From Megascapheus bottae (taxonomy: Eukaryota; Chordata; Mammalia; Rodentia; Geomyidae), in NCBI GenBank assembly GCA_024803745.1, contig JANJXV010000013.1, positions 35,610,501 through 35,674,500 on the forward strand: a stretch of DNA of 64,000 bases, read 5' to 3'. Numbering within the stretch: position 1 is the stretch's first letter; each line of letters begins with the position of its first letter. The notes beneath the pieces were generated by a model that did no database searches, had not been told where the DNA came from, and saw only the letters and a list, made by a program, of their open reading frames with translations. Positions 30,462-41,618 of the stretch are shown in pieces. The position numbers were made by a program, and so were the translations under genes.

Positions 30462-30643
30462 GGCTGAGAGTTTGGTCTAGTGGTTGAATGTTTGTGTAGC
30501 ACGCACAAAGACCCAGGTTCGATTCCTCAGTACCACATACATAGAAAAAGTGGCTACTGTGGCTCAAGTGGTAGAGCTCTATCCTTGAGAAAGCCTAAGG
30601 ATAGTGCTCAGGCCCTAAGATTAAGCCCCAGGATTGGCAAAAA
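30462..30643 (+). mobile_element. IDL-Geo SINE
   Basis: Complete. The junction between halves is shortened ('agaaaaagtggctactgtgg'). Confidence 0.92.
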
Positions 30644-31042
30644 TCATCATCATTAGTAATAGTAGTAGTAGTGGTAGTAGTATTGTCTAGGTAATATTGA
30701 AATCTTTCATTTTCAGCTTTCAATCATTAATGACAATTATTTAATAGATAATTAAATGTGATGTGGGTTACTATGGAATTTAGCAATGAGGGTGTGTTGT
30801 TTATACAAAATTCTTCCAAAATGGAAATACGTCACATAAATAAAGATGGAAAGTGCATGTTTAAGTACAGTGGAAGCTCTAAAATGTCAAGGGGTAAGAG
30901 AGAGTAATGTGTATATGTAGATACACACATATTCATATACACAAACACTCAAAATAAGATAAAAGCTGGATATGATGTTATATACACAAGGCCAGTCCAA
31001 CTCTGTCATAAAACTTAAAAAATACTAACAAAAAACATAGTA
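30644..31042. other. AT-rich intergenic stretch
   Basis: Short (AGT)n run near 30655-30682, otherwise nothing recognised. Confidence 0.45.
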
Positions 31043-31238
31043 TTTTTTTGGTGTGTGTGTGTGTTCCCGTATCAGAGTTTGAATTTAGGTCCTGGACATT
31101 AACACTTCCTTGGCTTTTTTGCTCAAGGCTGGCACTTTACTACTTGGCCACTGTTCCACTTCTGGATTTTTGCTAGTTCATTGAAGATCCTCAGATCACA
31201 AACACTACGATTGCAGGCATGACCCACAAACCCCTGGC
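31043..31238 (-). mobile_element. B1-Geo SINE, older
   Basis: Reverse: 'gagtttgaatttaggtcctg', 'gctagttcattgaagatcct' and 'gattgcaggcatgacccac'. Confidence 0.7.
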
Positions 31239-31239
31239 T

Positions 31240-32120
31240 CAACATGGCAATATTTTGACTCAAAAATTATTTTTAAAGAAAGGAAGTAGGTTATAAATAA
31301 AAATCCATTTTATCTTTCCTTTCACGGCCTCTTTAAACCTTGAAGGAAATTTGGGGCGGTATCTTGAACCTTTTTTGGTCATCAGTTAGATAATGAAAAT
31401 TCCAGGACATTTTTATTTCCAGTAATACTTGCATTTCTGTAATCACATTGGCTAGTCCAGTGAAATACTTGAAACTGGACTCCTATATGATTTAGTGCTT
31501 GTTTTTTCCTCTAGGTTTGGTCTACCTAGAGCAGGGGGGAGAGACGGTAAGAGGTTGCTTCTTTTCTCAGCTTCTCCTTCTTCGTGGACTTTCTGCTGCC
31601 CTTTCTGAACCCCTAACTGTTTCTTCCAGAAGAGAGCCAAGTAAAGGAAATTGTCTTACTTGATTGACAACCAGGAAGTTCCTATTAAGGCCTTGTAGGA
31701 GTAACAAGTTCATATTCTTATTTTCATCCTTGTATGGTTTGCTCAGAGATTTCCCCAATTGCAGTCACTGTGATGTGGTCCGTGCTGTTCTCAGGAAAGT
31801 GGCTCCCATTCTTAACCCTAAGCCCTTGGTTGTCCGATGGCTATACACACATGCACATTCGGTTGGAATTTCATGTCCCTCTAGTCAGTCCATCTGAGAA
31901 ATGTTCTTTTACAGCTCATTTCAGGTTGGCTTTTGCCCATGGGTGCACTTGGCCCCCATCCCAGTACAGCTCATTCCAGAGAAGCCTGGCCTCTTTCCCT
32001 TCCTGCCTCTCCAGGCCAAAGCCATAGCTCATCATCCGATCATTCCCAAAGAACTCTCAAACTGTGGTGGACTTTATCCAGCTCAGCCCTAGAAGTAGTT
32101 TTTTGAAGACTTGTTTTGAG
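31240..32120. other. 0.9-kb repeat-free stretch
   Basis: Mixed composition with overlapping frames on both strands (31452-32092) and no recognisable domain or clear splice-site pair. May hold conserved non-coding sequence, which cannot be judged from one genome. Confidence 0.45.
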
Positions 32121-32121
32121 G

Positions 32122-32123
<2 letters not shown>

Positions 32124-32172
<49 letters not shown>
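32124..32172 (+). repeat. (CA)n microsatellite
   Basis: About 24 CA units. Confidence 0.95.
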
Positions 32173-32174
<2 letters not shown>

Positions 32175-32657
32175 TGATACACAATTCACTTTACAAAAAA
32201 TTCTCCTCTTCTGACTTCAATAAAAAAAATTATGCTCACAATATTGGCTAAGGTTCACAAAAGCCAGTTTTGGATTTTTGCCATGGTAAGTCCTGTTGGG
32301 GAGGTAGCTACACTCTGGAATGTCAATGTTTTTGCTTTCTATTGTTTCCTCTCACCATTTGAGACCAGTGGAAAGGAAGTCAGAAAAGGGTCTTACAACA
32401 TCCTACTTCACTTATATATCCAGAGAAAACTTCTTTAAATATAGGTGATAAATGAGCCACCTACCTTTAAGGGACTGTGGGACTGACGGAAAGATGTTGA
32501 GGGATTTCATGGCATAGGGTCTTATAGCTTTTACATTTTATATGATGTGTGTTTGTTTCCTATTATGTATATATGTAATATATTCTGTATTATATGTATA
32601 ATCATCTTGTCCTAAGGTGCTTCATCATGTAAAGAGCAGAGCAAATGCAGAAAAAGA
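32173..32657. other. intergenic sequence without recognised repeats
   Basis: Nothing recognised. Confidence 0.4.
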
Positions 32658-32658
32658 T

Positions 32659-32700
<42 letters not shown>
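32659..32700 (+). repeat. (TG)n microsatellite
   Basis: About 19 TG units. Confidence 0.95.
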
Positions 32701-32932
32701 CTGGTATTGGGGCTTGAACTCAGGACCTTGTAGTCTCCCTTAGCATTTTTGCCCAAGGATGGAGCTTTATTATTATTTGAACCATATCTTTACTTCTGGA
32801 CTTTTGGTGGTTAATTGGATCTACAGTTTTTTGAATTTGTCTATCTGGGCTGGTTTTGAATATCATTCTTCAGCTCTAAATCTCTTGAGTAGCTAGGATT
32901 ACAAGTATTACCCTCTACTGATGCCCAGCTAA
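32701..32932 (-). mobile_element. B1-Geo SINE, older
   Basis: Reverse: 'ggtattggggcttgaactca' to 'tagctaggattacaagtatt'. Confidence 0.82.
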
Positions 32933-32965
32933 GATATTTGGTTTTATTTTGTAATTAATTAATTG

Positions 32966-33184
32966 TGTCCGTGTTGGGGCTTGAACTCCAGACCTTTTCT
33001 TGTTCAAGGCTGGTGCTCTACTCTGGTGCTCTACCACTTAAGCCACAGCTCCACTTGTGGCTTTTTAGTGGATAAGCAGAGATGAATCGCATGGATATTC
33101 TTGCCTGGACTGGTTTCTAACCAGAATCCTTAGTTCAGCCTCCAGAGTAGCTAGGATAACAGGTGTGAACCCCACTTACACTCA
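32966..33184 (-). mobile_element. B1-Geo SINE, older
   Basis: Reverse copy with a 'tggtgctctac' duplication in the tail. Confidence 0.82.
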
Positions 33185-33365
33185 ACTCAAGATCTTTGCT
33201 TTAAAATTTAACTCAAAGTAAAGAGCAAAAATGAAATCATATTTGTTTTCAAGCTACAAAACCCTTTAAGTCTTTATATAGCTTACTTCTGTGTTTTTGA
33301 TTGTTATATTGTCTCAATTCTTTAATGTTTATTTCTGCCTCAGTGGTGCTACTACACTGAACAAT

Positions 33366-33745
33366 TCTGTCTTTTCTTCTCCTTCTCCTTCTCCTCCTTC
33401 TCCTCCTCCTCCTCCTCCTCCTGCTCCTCCTGCTCCTCCTACTCCTTCTTCTTCTTCCTCTTCCTGCTCCTCCTCCTCCTCCTCCTTCTTCTTCCTCTTC
33501 CTGCTCCTCCTCCTCCTCCTTCTTCTTCTGTCCTGGGGCTTGATCTCAGTGCCTGAGCTCTGTCCTTGGTCTTTCTCAAGGCTAGAGCTCTAGCACTTGA
33601 GTCACAGTACAACTTCCAGCTTTTATTATGCATGTGATACCCAGAAATCGAACCTGGGTCTTTTTGCAAGCTAGGCAAGCACTCTACCACTAGGACAAAC
33701 TTCCAGCTCTCCTCCTCTTCCTCCTCCTCCTCTTCCTTCTTTTTC
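33366..33745. repeat. (TCC)n/(TTC)n polypyrimidine tract split by a SINE
   Basis: C/T-only sequence at 33366-33530 and 33703-33745, separated by an IDL-Geo that apparently inserted into it. Confidence 0.9.
33531..33702 (-). mobile_element. IDL-Geo SINE
   Basis: Reverse copy without its own poly-T, inside the polypyrimidine tract. Confidence 0.9.
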
Positions 33746-33931
33746 GTCATGGGGCTTGAATTCTAGGCCTGTTCTTCTTTTTGAAACTTTGAAAATAAGA
33801 TTCAAAAATAAAGGAGTGTCTCCACAGTATTATATAACTCAGTGACAGCCTTTGTTGCTTCTTATGCTACCGTCAGGGTAGAATTCAGTACCTATTTTTC
33901 TTTTCTTCTTTCCTTCTTTCCTTCCTTCCTT

Positions 33932-34119
33932 TTGCCAGTCCTGGAGCTTGATCTCAGGGCTTGTGGGCTGTCCTTGGGCTTTTTCAAGGTTAGAGCTCTA
34001 CCACTTGAGCCAGAGCACAATTTCCAGCTTTTTCTATATATGTGATACCAAGGAATCGAACCCAGGCCTTCGTGCATGCTAGGCAAGCACTCTTACCAAT
34101 AGGCCAAACTCCAGGCCCA
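33932..34119 (-). mobile_element. IDL-Geo SINE
   Basis: Reverse, complete ('gccagtcctggagcttgatc' to 'aggccaaactccaggccc'). Confidence 0.93.
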
Positions 34120-34130
34120 TTTTCTTTTTT

Positions 34131-34202
<72 letters not shown>

Positions 34203-34225
34203 TTCTTTTCTTTTCTTTTCTTTCT
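34120..34225. repeat. (CTTT)n tract
   Basis: About 25 CTTT units, changing to TTTTC, between two SINEs. Confidence 0.95.
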
Positions 34226-34424
34226 TGTGGGTCATGGAGCTTGAACTCGGCCTGGGAACTGTCCTGAGTTCTTCAGCACAAGGCTACCACCCTACCCTTG
34301 AGCCAAGCCCCACTTCCCGTTTTCTAGAGGTTAATTGGAAATAGAGTCTCAGGTCCTTTTGTGCCTGGGCTGGCTTTGAACCTTGATCCTTAGATCTCAG
34401 CCTCCTGATTAGCTAGGATTACTT
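34226..34424 (-). mobile_element. B1-Geo SINE
   Basis: Reverse near-consensus. The head ends at 'agctaggatta', cut where the next IDL-Geo's left duplication begins. Confidence 0.88.
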
Positions 34425-34440
34425 AAAAAAGAAAATCTAG

Positions 34441-34653
34441 GCCGGGAGTTTGGCCTAGTGGTTAAAGTGCTTGCCTAGCATGCATGAAGACCCGGGTTCA
34501 ATTCCTCAGTATCACATACATAGAAAAAAGCCGGAAGTGGTGCTGAGGCTCAAGTGGTAGAGCTCTAGCCTTGAGAAAGTCCAAGGACAGTGCTCAGGCC
34601 CTGAGCTCAAGCCCAGGACTGGCAAAAAAAAAAAAAAAAAAAAGAAGAAAAAG
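34441..34653 (+). mobile_element. IDL-Geo SINE, young copy
   Basis: Near-consensus, with 15-bp duplication AAAAAGAAAATCTAG (34426-34440 and 34654-34668). Confidence 0.95.
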
Positions 34654-34668
34654 AAAAAGAAAATCTAG

Positions 34669-34897
34669 CCAGGCACTGTGGCTTGTGCCTGTAAATTCTA
34701 GCTATTTAGGAGGCTGAGATGGATTGAGATTCAATGCCAGCCTGAGCACTAAAGTCCTTAAGACTTATCTCCAATTAACCACTAGAAAATGGGAAGTGTC
34801 ACTGTGACTCAAGAGGTAGGACAGTAGCCTTGAGCTGAAAAGCTCAGGGACAATGCCCAGGCCCAGAGTTTAACCCCCATGACAAAAAAAAAAAAAT
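34669..34897 (+). mobile_element. B1-Geo SINE
   Basis: Complete head ('gccaggcactgtggcttgtg') and tail. Confidence 0.9.
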
Positions 34898-35192
34898 CCA
34901 TTTTGTACAGAAGATGGATTGGAAGGTTACATCACCACGCAATCAAACTGGATGAGAGGCCCCATGAACAGTGCTGTTCTCCCCCTGTGTTCATTCAGGG
35001 GCACTCGCTAACCCTTCTCCCTCAGACACTTTGCTCAGGCAGCTTTCTGAGGCCTGTTGGTTACAATCAGCCTACAGTCCATCAGTTCTTTCCCCCAAAC
35101 TCCTAACTCTCCTGTGTCTCCTAAAGAGCACATCAACTGCCTCCTTCTCTTTTCAGTTTCACATCTGTTCTTCTGAAATTCTGACTGTAAAA
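34898..35192. other. intergenic sequence without recognised repeats
   Basis: Moderate GC. Open on the plus strand for 75 codons but with no recognisable motif. Confidence 0.4.
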
Positions 35193-35234
35193 CACACACA
35201 CACACCACACACACACACCCACACCCCTTTCTGG

Positions 35235-35302
35235 GCCTCAGGGTGTTTGTTCAGTGACAGAATGTGTTCTTAGCATACCCTGGGTTCAGTCCATAGCACC
35301 AA
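35235..35302 (+). mobile_element. ID-like monomer
   Basis: 'tcagtgacagaatgtgttct' and 'ccctgggttcagtccatagc' fit a diverged ID element. Confidence 0.5.
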
Positions 35303-35447
35303 AGAAACGAGTAAACAAACAAAAACTTCCTTATCTCAAAATATTTTTTTCTACTATGTGACATGAAATCAACCTCAAATAAAGATACAATCTAGATTTA
35401 TACAATTGAATATGTTTGGTGCTACAAAGCTCTGAAAGATGAGAGGT

Positions 35448-35520
35448 ATGAGGTTAGGGATATAACTCAGTAGTAAATGCTTGCCTGGCTTATATAAGTT
35501 CCTGGATTTGATATCTAGTA
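35448..35520 (+). mobile_element. ID-like monomer
   Basis: 'ggttagggatataactcagt' is ID-like and precedes a B1. Confidence 0.6.
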
Positions 35521-35523
35521 AAG

Positions 35524-35626
35524 AGGCCAGGCATGATGATGTGCTCATGTAATCCTAGATGGGGACACTGTAGGATTAGGAGTATGAGGTCACTCTGATC
35601 CTAGGTAAGACATTGTCAAAAAGATA
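35524..35626 (+). mobile_element. B1-like monomer
   Basis: 'gaggccaggcatgatgatgt', 'gtaatcctagatggg' and 'gtaagacattgtcaaaaag' follow B1 order. Confidence 0.65.
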
Positions 35627-35629
35627 AGA

Positions 35630-35840
35630 GAGGCTGAATTCTGGTGCCTCACACTTATTAATCCTAAGTACTCAGGAGGCTATGACATGAGAATAAAGGT
35701 TCAAAGGCACCCCCAGCTAGATGAATGAGACTCTAATCACAAATAACCAGCAAAAACTATATATAACTGGAGGTATGGCTCAAGAGATGAAGCACCAGTT
35801 GTGACCAAAAGATCAGGGTGAGGGACTTAGGTGTGTACTG
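35630..35840 (+). mobile_element. B1-Geo SINE, old
   Basis: 'ctcaggaggctatgacatga', 'aaataaccagcaaaaact' and 'ggaggtatggctcaagagat'. Confidence 0.75.
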
Positions 35841-36324
35841 CATACATGTGTGTGTGCATGCCTGCATGTGTGCGCACATGTGTGGCCACATGGCTAAACT
35901 CTCTTGAACAGAACAGGAGCAGAGCTTGAGAGGAAGGTGCTTGTTGATTACTTCTCTCTCCTGCTTCTCTCTGGAGCAGGAAATCAGACTTGAGAGTGAC
36001 ACAACTTGGGTCATTCAGCAAAAGGAGTACCCTTGCTGGAGTCCATAGCCGAATAGCACCACCATTATTCAGGACAGGAGAATAGGCGTCTATCCAGACG
36101 TAATATGTCAGTAGAAGCTGAAGTTTTACTATGCTTAGAGAAGAACTGACCTAGAGCCTGATCAGAGGCCTAAGGTAGAAGGAGTCAGTGTTCCTTCAAT
36201 CTAGAGCATTAAATTTACCATCGTATCCATTTATGTATAGGAGATGGGGGACTGAGGATCTAAGCCAAGGCTTTGTTCATGCTAGAACATTCTGTGCTAC
36301 CGAACTATACTCCAGCTCCACTTT
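35841..36324. other. intergenic sequence without recognised repeats
   Basis: A short CA/TG-rich patch (35840-35885), otherwise nothing recognised. Confidence 0.4.
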
Positions 36325-36522
36325 GATCACTTTGAACAATAGTTCCATGGTATTAAGTATATTCAGATTGTTGTGAAACCATCACCACCAACTGTCTCTC
36401 TAACTCTTTTCATTTGTAATATGGACACTTGAAACTCTATACTGTTTAATAACAACTGCCTATTCTTCCCCACCCCAGCCCCTGGCAACTCCATTCTACT
36501 TTCTACTTTGGGTTTGTTAGGA
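36325..36522. mobile_element. ancient L1-type repeat fragment
   Basis: 'gaaaccatcaccaccaactg' and 'ccccagcccctggcaactcc' resemble a widespread ancient mammalian L1 3' region. Recognised from memory, so moderate confidence. Confidence 0.5.
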
Positions 36523-37021
36523 GAAGAAAAACAAACCCTTAACTTGTATACTGCTCAGATTTCCCTCCTTTAGGACAGGCACTCATTTCCTCAGCTGCTA
36601 AGAGTGTTGGCAGGTGACAGCTTTAGCTGAGTCTCCCTCTCTAGAAACTGTCCTTGACTGAAGAGATATTTGACTCCAAATCTTTTCAGAGTCAGCCAGT
36701 TGTAGTGACCCAAGGGATGGATGCAGAGGTCAGTTCAAATATTGGTCCCCTTTCCCCTTCTTGGTATAACTCTAAAAGACTATTGATGGAACCTTTCTTA
36801 AGTTACTGTGCTTGCATTACAGCTTGACTTTCCCTCTGTCTAAAACTACTATTTTTCCTCCTCTATGGTGTTGATTTGGTAAGCATTCATTTTTTTATAT
36901 ATCCTTGGATAATAAGAGCTATCCACAGTAGGAAGCCTAAGTCTCTAAAACTATTCCTTTCTTCCCATTTACCTCAATACCATCTCTAGCCTGCCGAGAT
37001 ATTAAATCAAAAGAATATTTG
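36523..37021. other. intergenic sequence without recognised repeats
   Basis: Nothing recognised. Confidence 0.4.
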
Positions 37022-37022
37022 C

Positions 37023-37840
37023 AGCCGGTCATGATGGCTCATGCCTGTAATCCTAACTACTCAAGAGGCTGAGATCTGAGGATCAAGGTTCAAATCCACC
37101 CTGAGCACAAAAGGACCTGAGACTCTTTTTTTTTCCATTTTATATTTTATTATCAAGGTAATGTATTAGAGGGGTTACAGTTATATTCCCTAGACAGTAG
37201 GTGCATTACTTCTCAGACATTGATACCCCTTCCTATGTTTTTGACCCATTTCCTTCCCCCCACCCACTCCCAATCATTGTTTTCCCCCCTTCCCTTTCCT
37301 ATTTCAAATAAATGTGTATACAATACATCAGGTAACATTAACCAAAGGGCAACAAAGGAGAAGAGAAATAACATAGTACATTAAGAATAGCAATCACTCA
37401 AGATAAAGCTCTTGTTTCCATATCCTAGAGAGCCTTTCATTTAGTCTCACCCTATAGACCTTATGTATCTAGGTTTTGCTATTGTAATCTTGTGCTAGGA
37501 GAGTCTTAGATATGTACTGATTATTACAAATGAGGGTCTGGCTTACTTCATTTAATATGATTTTTTCCAAGTCTTTCCATTTCCTTACAAATGGGGCAAT
37601 GTCATTCTTTTTGATGGCAGCATAGAGAAAAAGGACCTGAGACTCTTATCTCCAGTTAACCTCTAGAAAAACGGGCTCAAAGCCAGTCAGGGCAATACAA
37701 AAGCCCATGAGACTCTTATCTCCAATTAATCATCAGAAAACTGGAAGTGGCACTATGGCTCAAGGGGTAGCCTTGAGCTGAAGAGCTCAAGGATAATGCC
37801 TAGGTACACAGTTCAAGTCCCATAAACAACAACAACAACA
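37023..37840 (+). mobile_element. B1-Geo SINE mosaic interrupted by L1
   Basis: Head at 37023-37127. It continues after the L1 at 37629 ('gactcttatctccagttaac'), then switches at about 37675 to a second B1-Geo's 'gctcaaagccagtcagggca' and finishes with that tail. Confidence 0.8.
37128..37628 (-). mobile_element. 5'-truncated L1 3' UTR with 19-bp target duplication
   Basis: Same 3' UTR as at 22240. Flanked by AAAAGGACCTGAGACTCTT (37109-37127 and 37629-37647), which is B1-Geo sequence, so the L1 is younger than that SINE. Confidence 0.93.
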
Positions 37841-37852
37841 AAAGAATATTTG

Positions 37853-38086
37853 TGCTGGGTGCTGGTGGCTCATACCTGTAATCTTAACTACTCAGAAAGC
37901 TGAGATATAAGAATCCCAGTTCAGATCCAGGATCAGGCAGGTAATACCTTGAGACTCTTATCTCCAGTTAGCCAGCAAAGAGCCAGAAGTGAAGATGTGC
38001 TTCAAGTGGTAAAGCACTAGCCAGGAGGAAGAAAACCATGTAAGAACACAAGTTCGTGAGTTCAAGCCCCAGTATCAGCACATACA
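37853..38086 (+). mobile_element. B1-Geo SINE, older
   Basis: 'gctgggtgctggtggctcat' to 'gttcaagccccagtatcagc'. Confidence 0.85.
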
Positions 38087-38162
38087 CAAAAAGAGGCATC
38101 GTTAATGAAATTTAACATCTTTGTAACATTTATGTATGTATATAATTTTTCTGTTTTCATTT

Positions 38163-38388
38163 TTGTTCCAATATTTGGCTTAACCTCAGGGCCTGAGTAC
38201 TGTCTCTTAGCATTTTTCCTCCAGGCTGATGTGCTATCACTTGAACCACAGCTCTACTTCTGGCCTTTTGCTAGTTAATTGGACATAAGCGTTTCACAGA
38301 CTTTCCTAGCTAAGCTAGCTTTGAACTGTGATCCTCAGATCTCAGCTTCCTGAGTAGAATTTTAGGAGTGAGCCTCTAGCACCTGGTT
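38163..38388 (-). mobile_element. B1-Geo SINE, older
   Basis: Reverse: 'ttggcttaacctcagggcct' to 'gaattttaggagtgagcctc'. Confidence 0.8.
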
Positions 38389-38397
38389 TCTTTCCTT

Positions 38398-38692
38398 TTT
38401 TTTTTTTTTTTTTTTGTAGGTCATGAGGCTTGAACTCAGCCTGGGCGCTGTCCTTGAGCTCTTCAACTCAGGGCTACCACCCTACCCGTGGGTCTTGGTG
38501 CTATCCCTGAGCTCTTCAGCTCAAGGCTACTGCTCTACCTCAGAGCCAAGCCCCACTTTCCATTTTCTAGAGGTTAACTGGAGATAAGAGACTCAGGTCC
38601 TTTTGTGCCCAGGCTGGCTTTGAACCTTGATCCTCAGATCTCAGCCTCCTGAGTAGCTAGGATTACAGGTGTGAGCTACCACGCCTAGCTCC
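38398..38692 (-). mobile_element. B1-Geo SINE with 53-bp tail duplication
   Basis: Reverse copy whose tail module GAGCTCTTCA...GGCTAC occurs twice, starting at 38456 and 38509 (53 bp apart). The rest is near-consensus. Confidence 0.93.
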
Positions 38693-39238
38693 ATTTTTTT
38701 TTTTAACCTGTGTGGATTTCACCTTTAGTCTAGCTTCTCACATAGCAAGATGGCTACCTCCACTAAGGTCTTTTAAATAGTTATATATAAAGACAAAGAA
38801 CAGTTTCTCTTCATGAGTTTCTTTTTATCAGGAGAATAAATCTTTTTATTTGGCATTTGAATGGCCAGATAGTCATAATGAAAAGCTGGCATTTGGAGTT
38901 CAATACCCAGATCTCTTGACAGAACTTTGGTCCAAGTCAAGACAATGTTTGTAGTCTGGAAGACTAAAGTTCTAGTGACAGACTGCTTCTTGTCCCCTTA
39001 CTCAATCAAATTCCATTTCTATTTTTTTTAAAAACTTGGTTGAATTCAATAACACCAGAAAGCACCACGTAGGGATGAGATGACTGGGGCCCCAGGAGAT
39101 CACATCTTAGGCAAGGAGGATTAGTGTCTATAGCTCATGCTTATTATTATCTGCCCAAGCTTTGCTTTTTCCTCCAGGGGTCTGAGCTGGGGTTGGTGAT
39201 GTAGCATGACTGGAAAATGTATTCTAGAATCTGGCTTT
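38693..39238. other. intergenic sequence without recognised repeats
   Basis: Nothing recognised. Confidence 0.4.
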
Positions 39239-39250
39239 TGCAGAGCTTAA

Positions 39251-39434
39251 TTTTTTTTTGTTGTTGTGGATCATGGGCCCTACCCCTGAGTCACAGCCAC
39301 ACTTCCCATTTTCTAGTGATTAATTGGAGATAAGGGTCTCACATTCTTTAGGGCCTGGGCTGAGTTTTAAAGGTATTCCTCGGATCTCAGCCTCCTCAGT
39401 AGCTAGTATTACAGGTGTGAGCCACGTGCCTGGC
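39251..39434 (-). mobile_element. B1-Geo SINE, tail shortened
   Basis: Reverse; much of the tail is missing ('ggatcatgggccctacccct'). Flanked by 12-bp TGCAGAGCTTAA (39239-39250 and 39435-39446). Confidence 0.92.
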
Positions 39435-39827
39435 TGCAGAGCTTAAATTTTAACAGAAGCATATAAGCAATGTATAACTAAGTTAATTTTTGTAGTACTC
39501 AGAAGATAAGTGTTAGTAGGAAAAGAGTATGGGAGATCTGGTGTATTGGGTCGGTGAGGACATACCACAGGAATTTTAGAGTAGCTTTACTGAAAAGATG
39601 ACATATGCATTAAGACTTGAAGAACATGAAAGGGTGAGCCATGTGGGAGTATAAATGAGAACATTCCAGGCAGGCAGAGAGTCTGCCCCATCCTAAGCTA
39701 ATCCTACTGAAGCAGGAAAAGGAAGGACATTTTTATGGTCAAATAATGAATAATGTTAATGTGTCTGAAGAAAAGGCCTAGGTCATTCCTAATGTGAAAC
39801 CTTATTGGCCAATCTTAAGACTTGGAC

Positions 39828-40310
39828 TGTGTGTGTGTACATACATATTGGGGCTTGAACTTGGGGCCTGAGTGCTATCCAGTTGTTTCCACTCAAGGCT
39901 GGTGCTTTACCACCTGAGCCACAGCTTTACTTCCAACCTTTTGTTTGCTAATTTGAGATAAGAGTCTTGTAAGCCAGGCGCAGTGACTCACACCTGTAAT
40001 CTTAGCTACTCGGGAGGCTGAGATCTGGGGATCACAGTTCAAAGCTAGCCCAGGCACTAAAGACAAAGACTCTTATCTCCAATTAGCCACTAGAAAATGG
40101 GAAGTGGAGCTGTGCTTCAAGGGGTAGGGCAGTAGCCTTGAGCTGAAAAGCTCAGGGACAGAGCCTAGGCCCAGGGTTCAAGCCCCATGACCATCACCAA
40201 CAACAAAAATTCTTGAAGTCTTTTCTGGCTATGGTGACTTTGAACCATAATCCTAAAATCTCCAACTCTTGAGTAGTTAGGACTATAGACATGAGCCATT
40301 GGCACCCTGC
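39828..40310 (-). mobile_element. B1-Geo SINE split by another B1-Geo
   Basis: Reverse tail at 39840-39972 and reverse head at 40208-40310 ('gttaggactatagacatgag') flank a plus-strand copy. Confidence 0.82.
39973..40207 (+). mobile_element. B1-Geo SINE
   Basis: Near-consensus, inserted in the opposite orientation. Ends in (CAA)n. Confidence 0.92.
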
Positions 40311-40316
40311 TATGAA

Positions 40317-40494
40317 TTTTTTTAGGGGTGCAGTGCCTGAGCTATCCCTGAGCTTCTTTTGCTCAAGGCTAGCACTCTACCACTTGAACCATAGCACCAT
40401 ATCTGGCTTTTTCTTTTTATGTAGTACTGAGGAATCAACCCAGGGCTTCATGCATGCTAGGCAAGCACTTTACCACTAAGCCACATTCCCAGCA
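40317..40494 (-). mobile_element. IDL-Geo SINE, older
   Basis: Reverse: 'gcttcttttgctcaaggcta' to 'ccactaagccacattcccag'. Confidence 0.85.
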
Positions 40495-40524
40495 TTATAA
40501 TTTTTTTTAAAAATAACTATTTTT

Positions 40525-40720
40525 GATGATTGGTTGTTCTGGGAATTGAACCCATGGCTTTAAGAATACTAGTACTGTGCCACAGGTCTATACAGCTCTG
40601 GGGTTGGTTAGTTATGTGCTTATTCATTCATTTCTTTAGAGATGGGCTTTCACTATGTAGCCAGGGCCTTGTGCATGCTAGGCAAGTGCTTTGCCACTGA
40701 GCTGTATCCCCAGTCCCAAG
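40525..40720 (-). mobile_element. two ID-like monomers
   Basis: Reverse ID signatures at 40535-40600 ('gggaattgaacccatggctt') and, clearer, 40660-40718 ('catgctaggcaagtgctttg'). Confidence 0.6.
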
Positions 40721-40792
40721 CTGTGTGATTTTGATACTTTACACAGTACATAGGTCTTGATTAAGAGGAAATAAATTGCGTAGAAAAGCAAT

Positions 40793-40990
40793 TTAAGATG
40801 AGTATAATGACACATGCCTGTAAGCCATCTATTCAAGAAGGAGGAGAATCTCAGTTTGAGACCAGCCTAGGTAAAGTCAGATAAAAACCCCATCTGAAAA
40901 ACAAAGCAAAAGCAAAATAAACTGAGGGAATGACCCTAGGTAGAGTGTTTATGTGAGGCCCTGAATTCAATTTCCCAGTGCCCTGTCTTT
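40793..40990 (+). mobile_element. B1-ID dimer (B1-dID-like)
   Basis: A B1 ('cacatgcctgtaagccatct', 'gagaccagcctaggtaaagt') is followed by an ID-type half ('ctaggtagagtgtttatgtg', 'aattcaatttcccagtgcc') without Geo. Confidence 0.65.
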
Positions 40991-41420
40991 AAAAAAAATG
41001 CTAAGGATTAATTCAATGTCTAGAAAACAATCAATGCCTAGGTACATGAACTACAATGACAATGATGATAATGAAAAATTTCACCACTCTGAGGACACTA
41101 CCAATTTAACCTGTCTTAGAAATATGTCAATCTTCTTATCCCTGTAAACTCATCTAATACAAAGTCAAGTTTTCTGCTACTCCACCTTTATTTTTATTTA
41201 TAGTAATAACAATAATAGTATCACTATAAAGTAAATGTTAAAAGGAAATAAACCTCTGTCATGTCACTATCTAACCATCTGGTCTTTATTTTTCCATTCT
41301 CTATTTTGTAAGTTAAAATAGTTGAATCATGACACCTATATACATATGTATCCTGGTTACATCAAATAATATCGTCCCACAAGCTATTTTAATACCCAGT
41401 TAATACATAGTTTCCACAAT
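40991..41420. other. AT-rich intergenic sequence
   Basis: Nothing recognised. Confidence 0.4.
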
Positions 41421-41428
41421 TAGAATTT

Positions 41429-41618
41429 TTTTTTGCCAGTCCTGGACTTGGGCTCAAGGCCTGAGCACTGTCCTTGGGTTTTCTCAAGGCTAGAGCTCTA
41501 CCACTGGAGCCACAGCGTCATTTTTTGGCTTTTTCTATGTATGTGGTACTGAGGAATCGAACCTGGCTTTGTGCATGCTAGGCAAGCACTCTTACCACTA
41601 GGCCAAACTCCCAGCCCC
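41429..41618 (-). mobile_element. IDL-Geo SINE
   Basis: Complete reverse copy with CCACAATTA on both flanks. Confidence 0.93.

Noticed and set aside
31452..32092. Overlapping frames on both strands of a repeat-free stretch
   Set aside because: No domain, no codon-like pattern favouring one frame, and no clear splice-site pair; kept only as unannotated sequence.
33291..33593. Proline/serine-rich 100-codon frame
   Set aside because: Translation of a (TCC)n tract running into a SINE.
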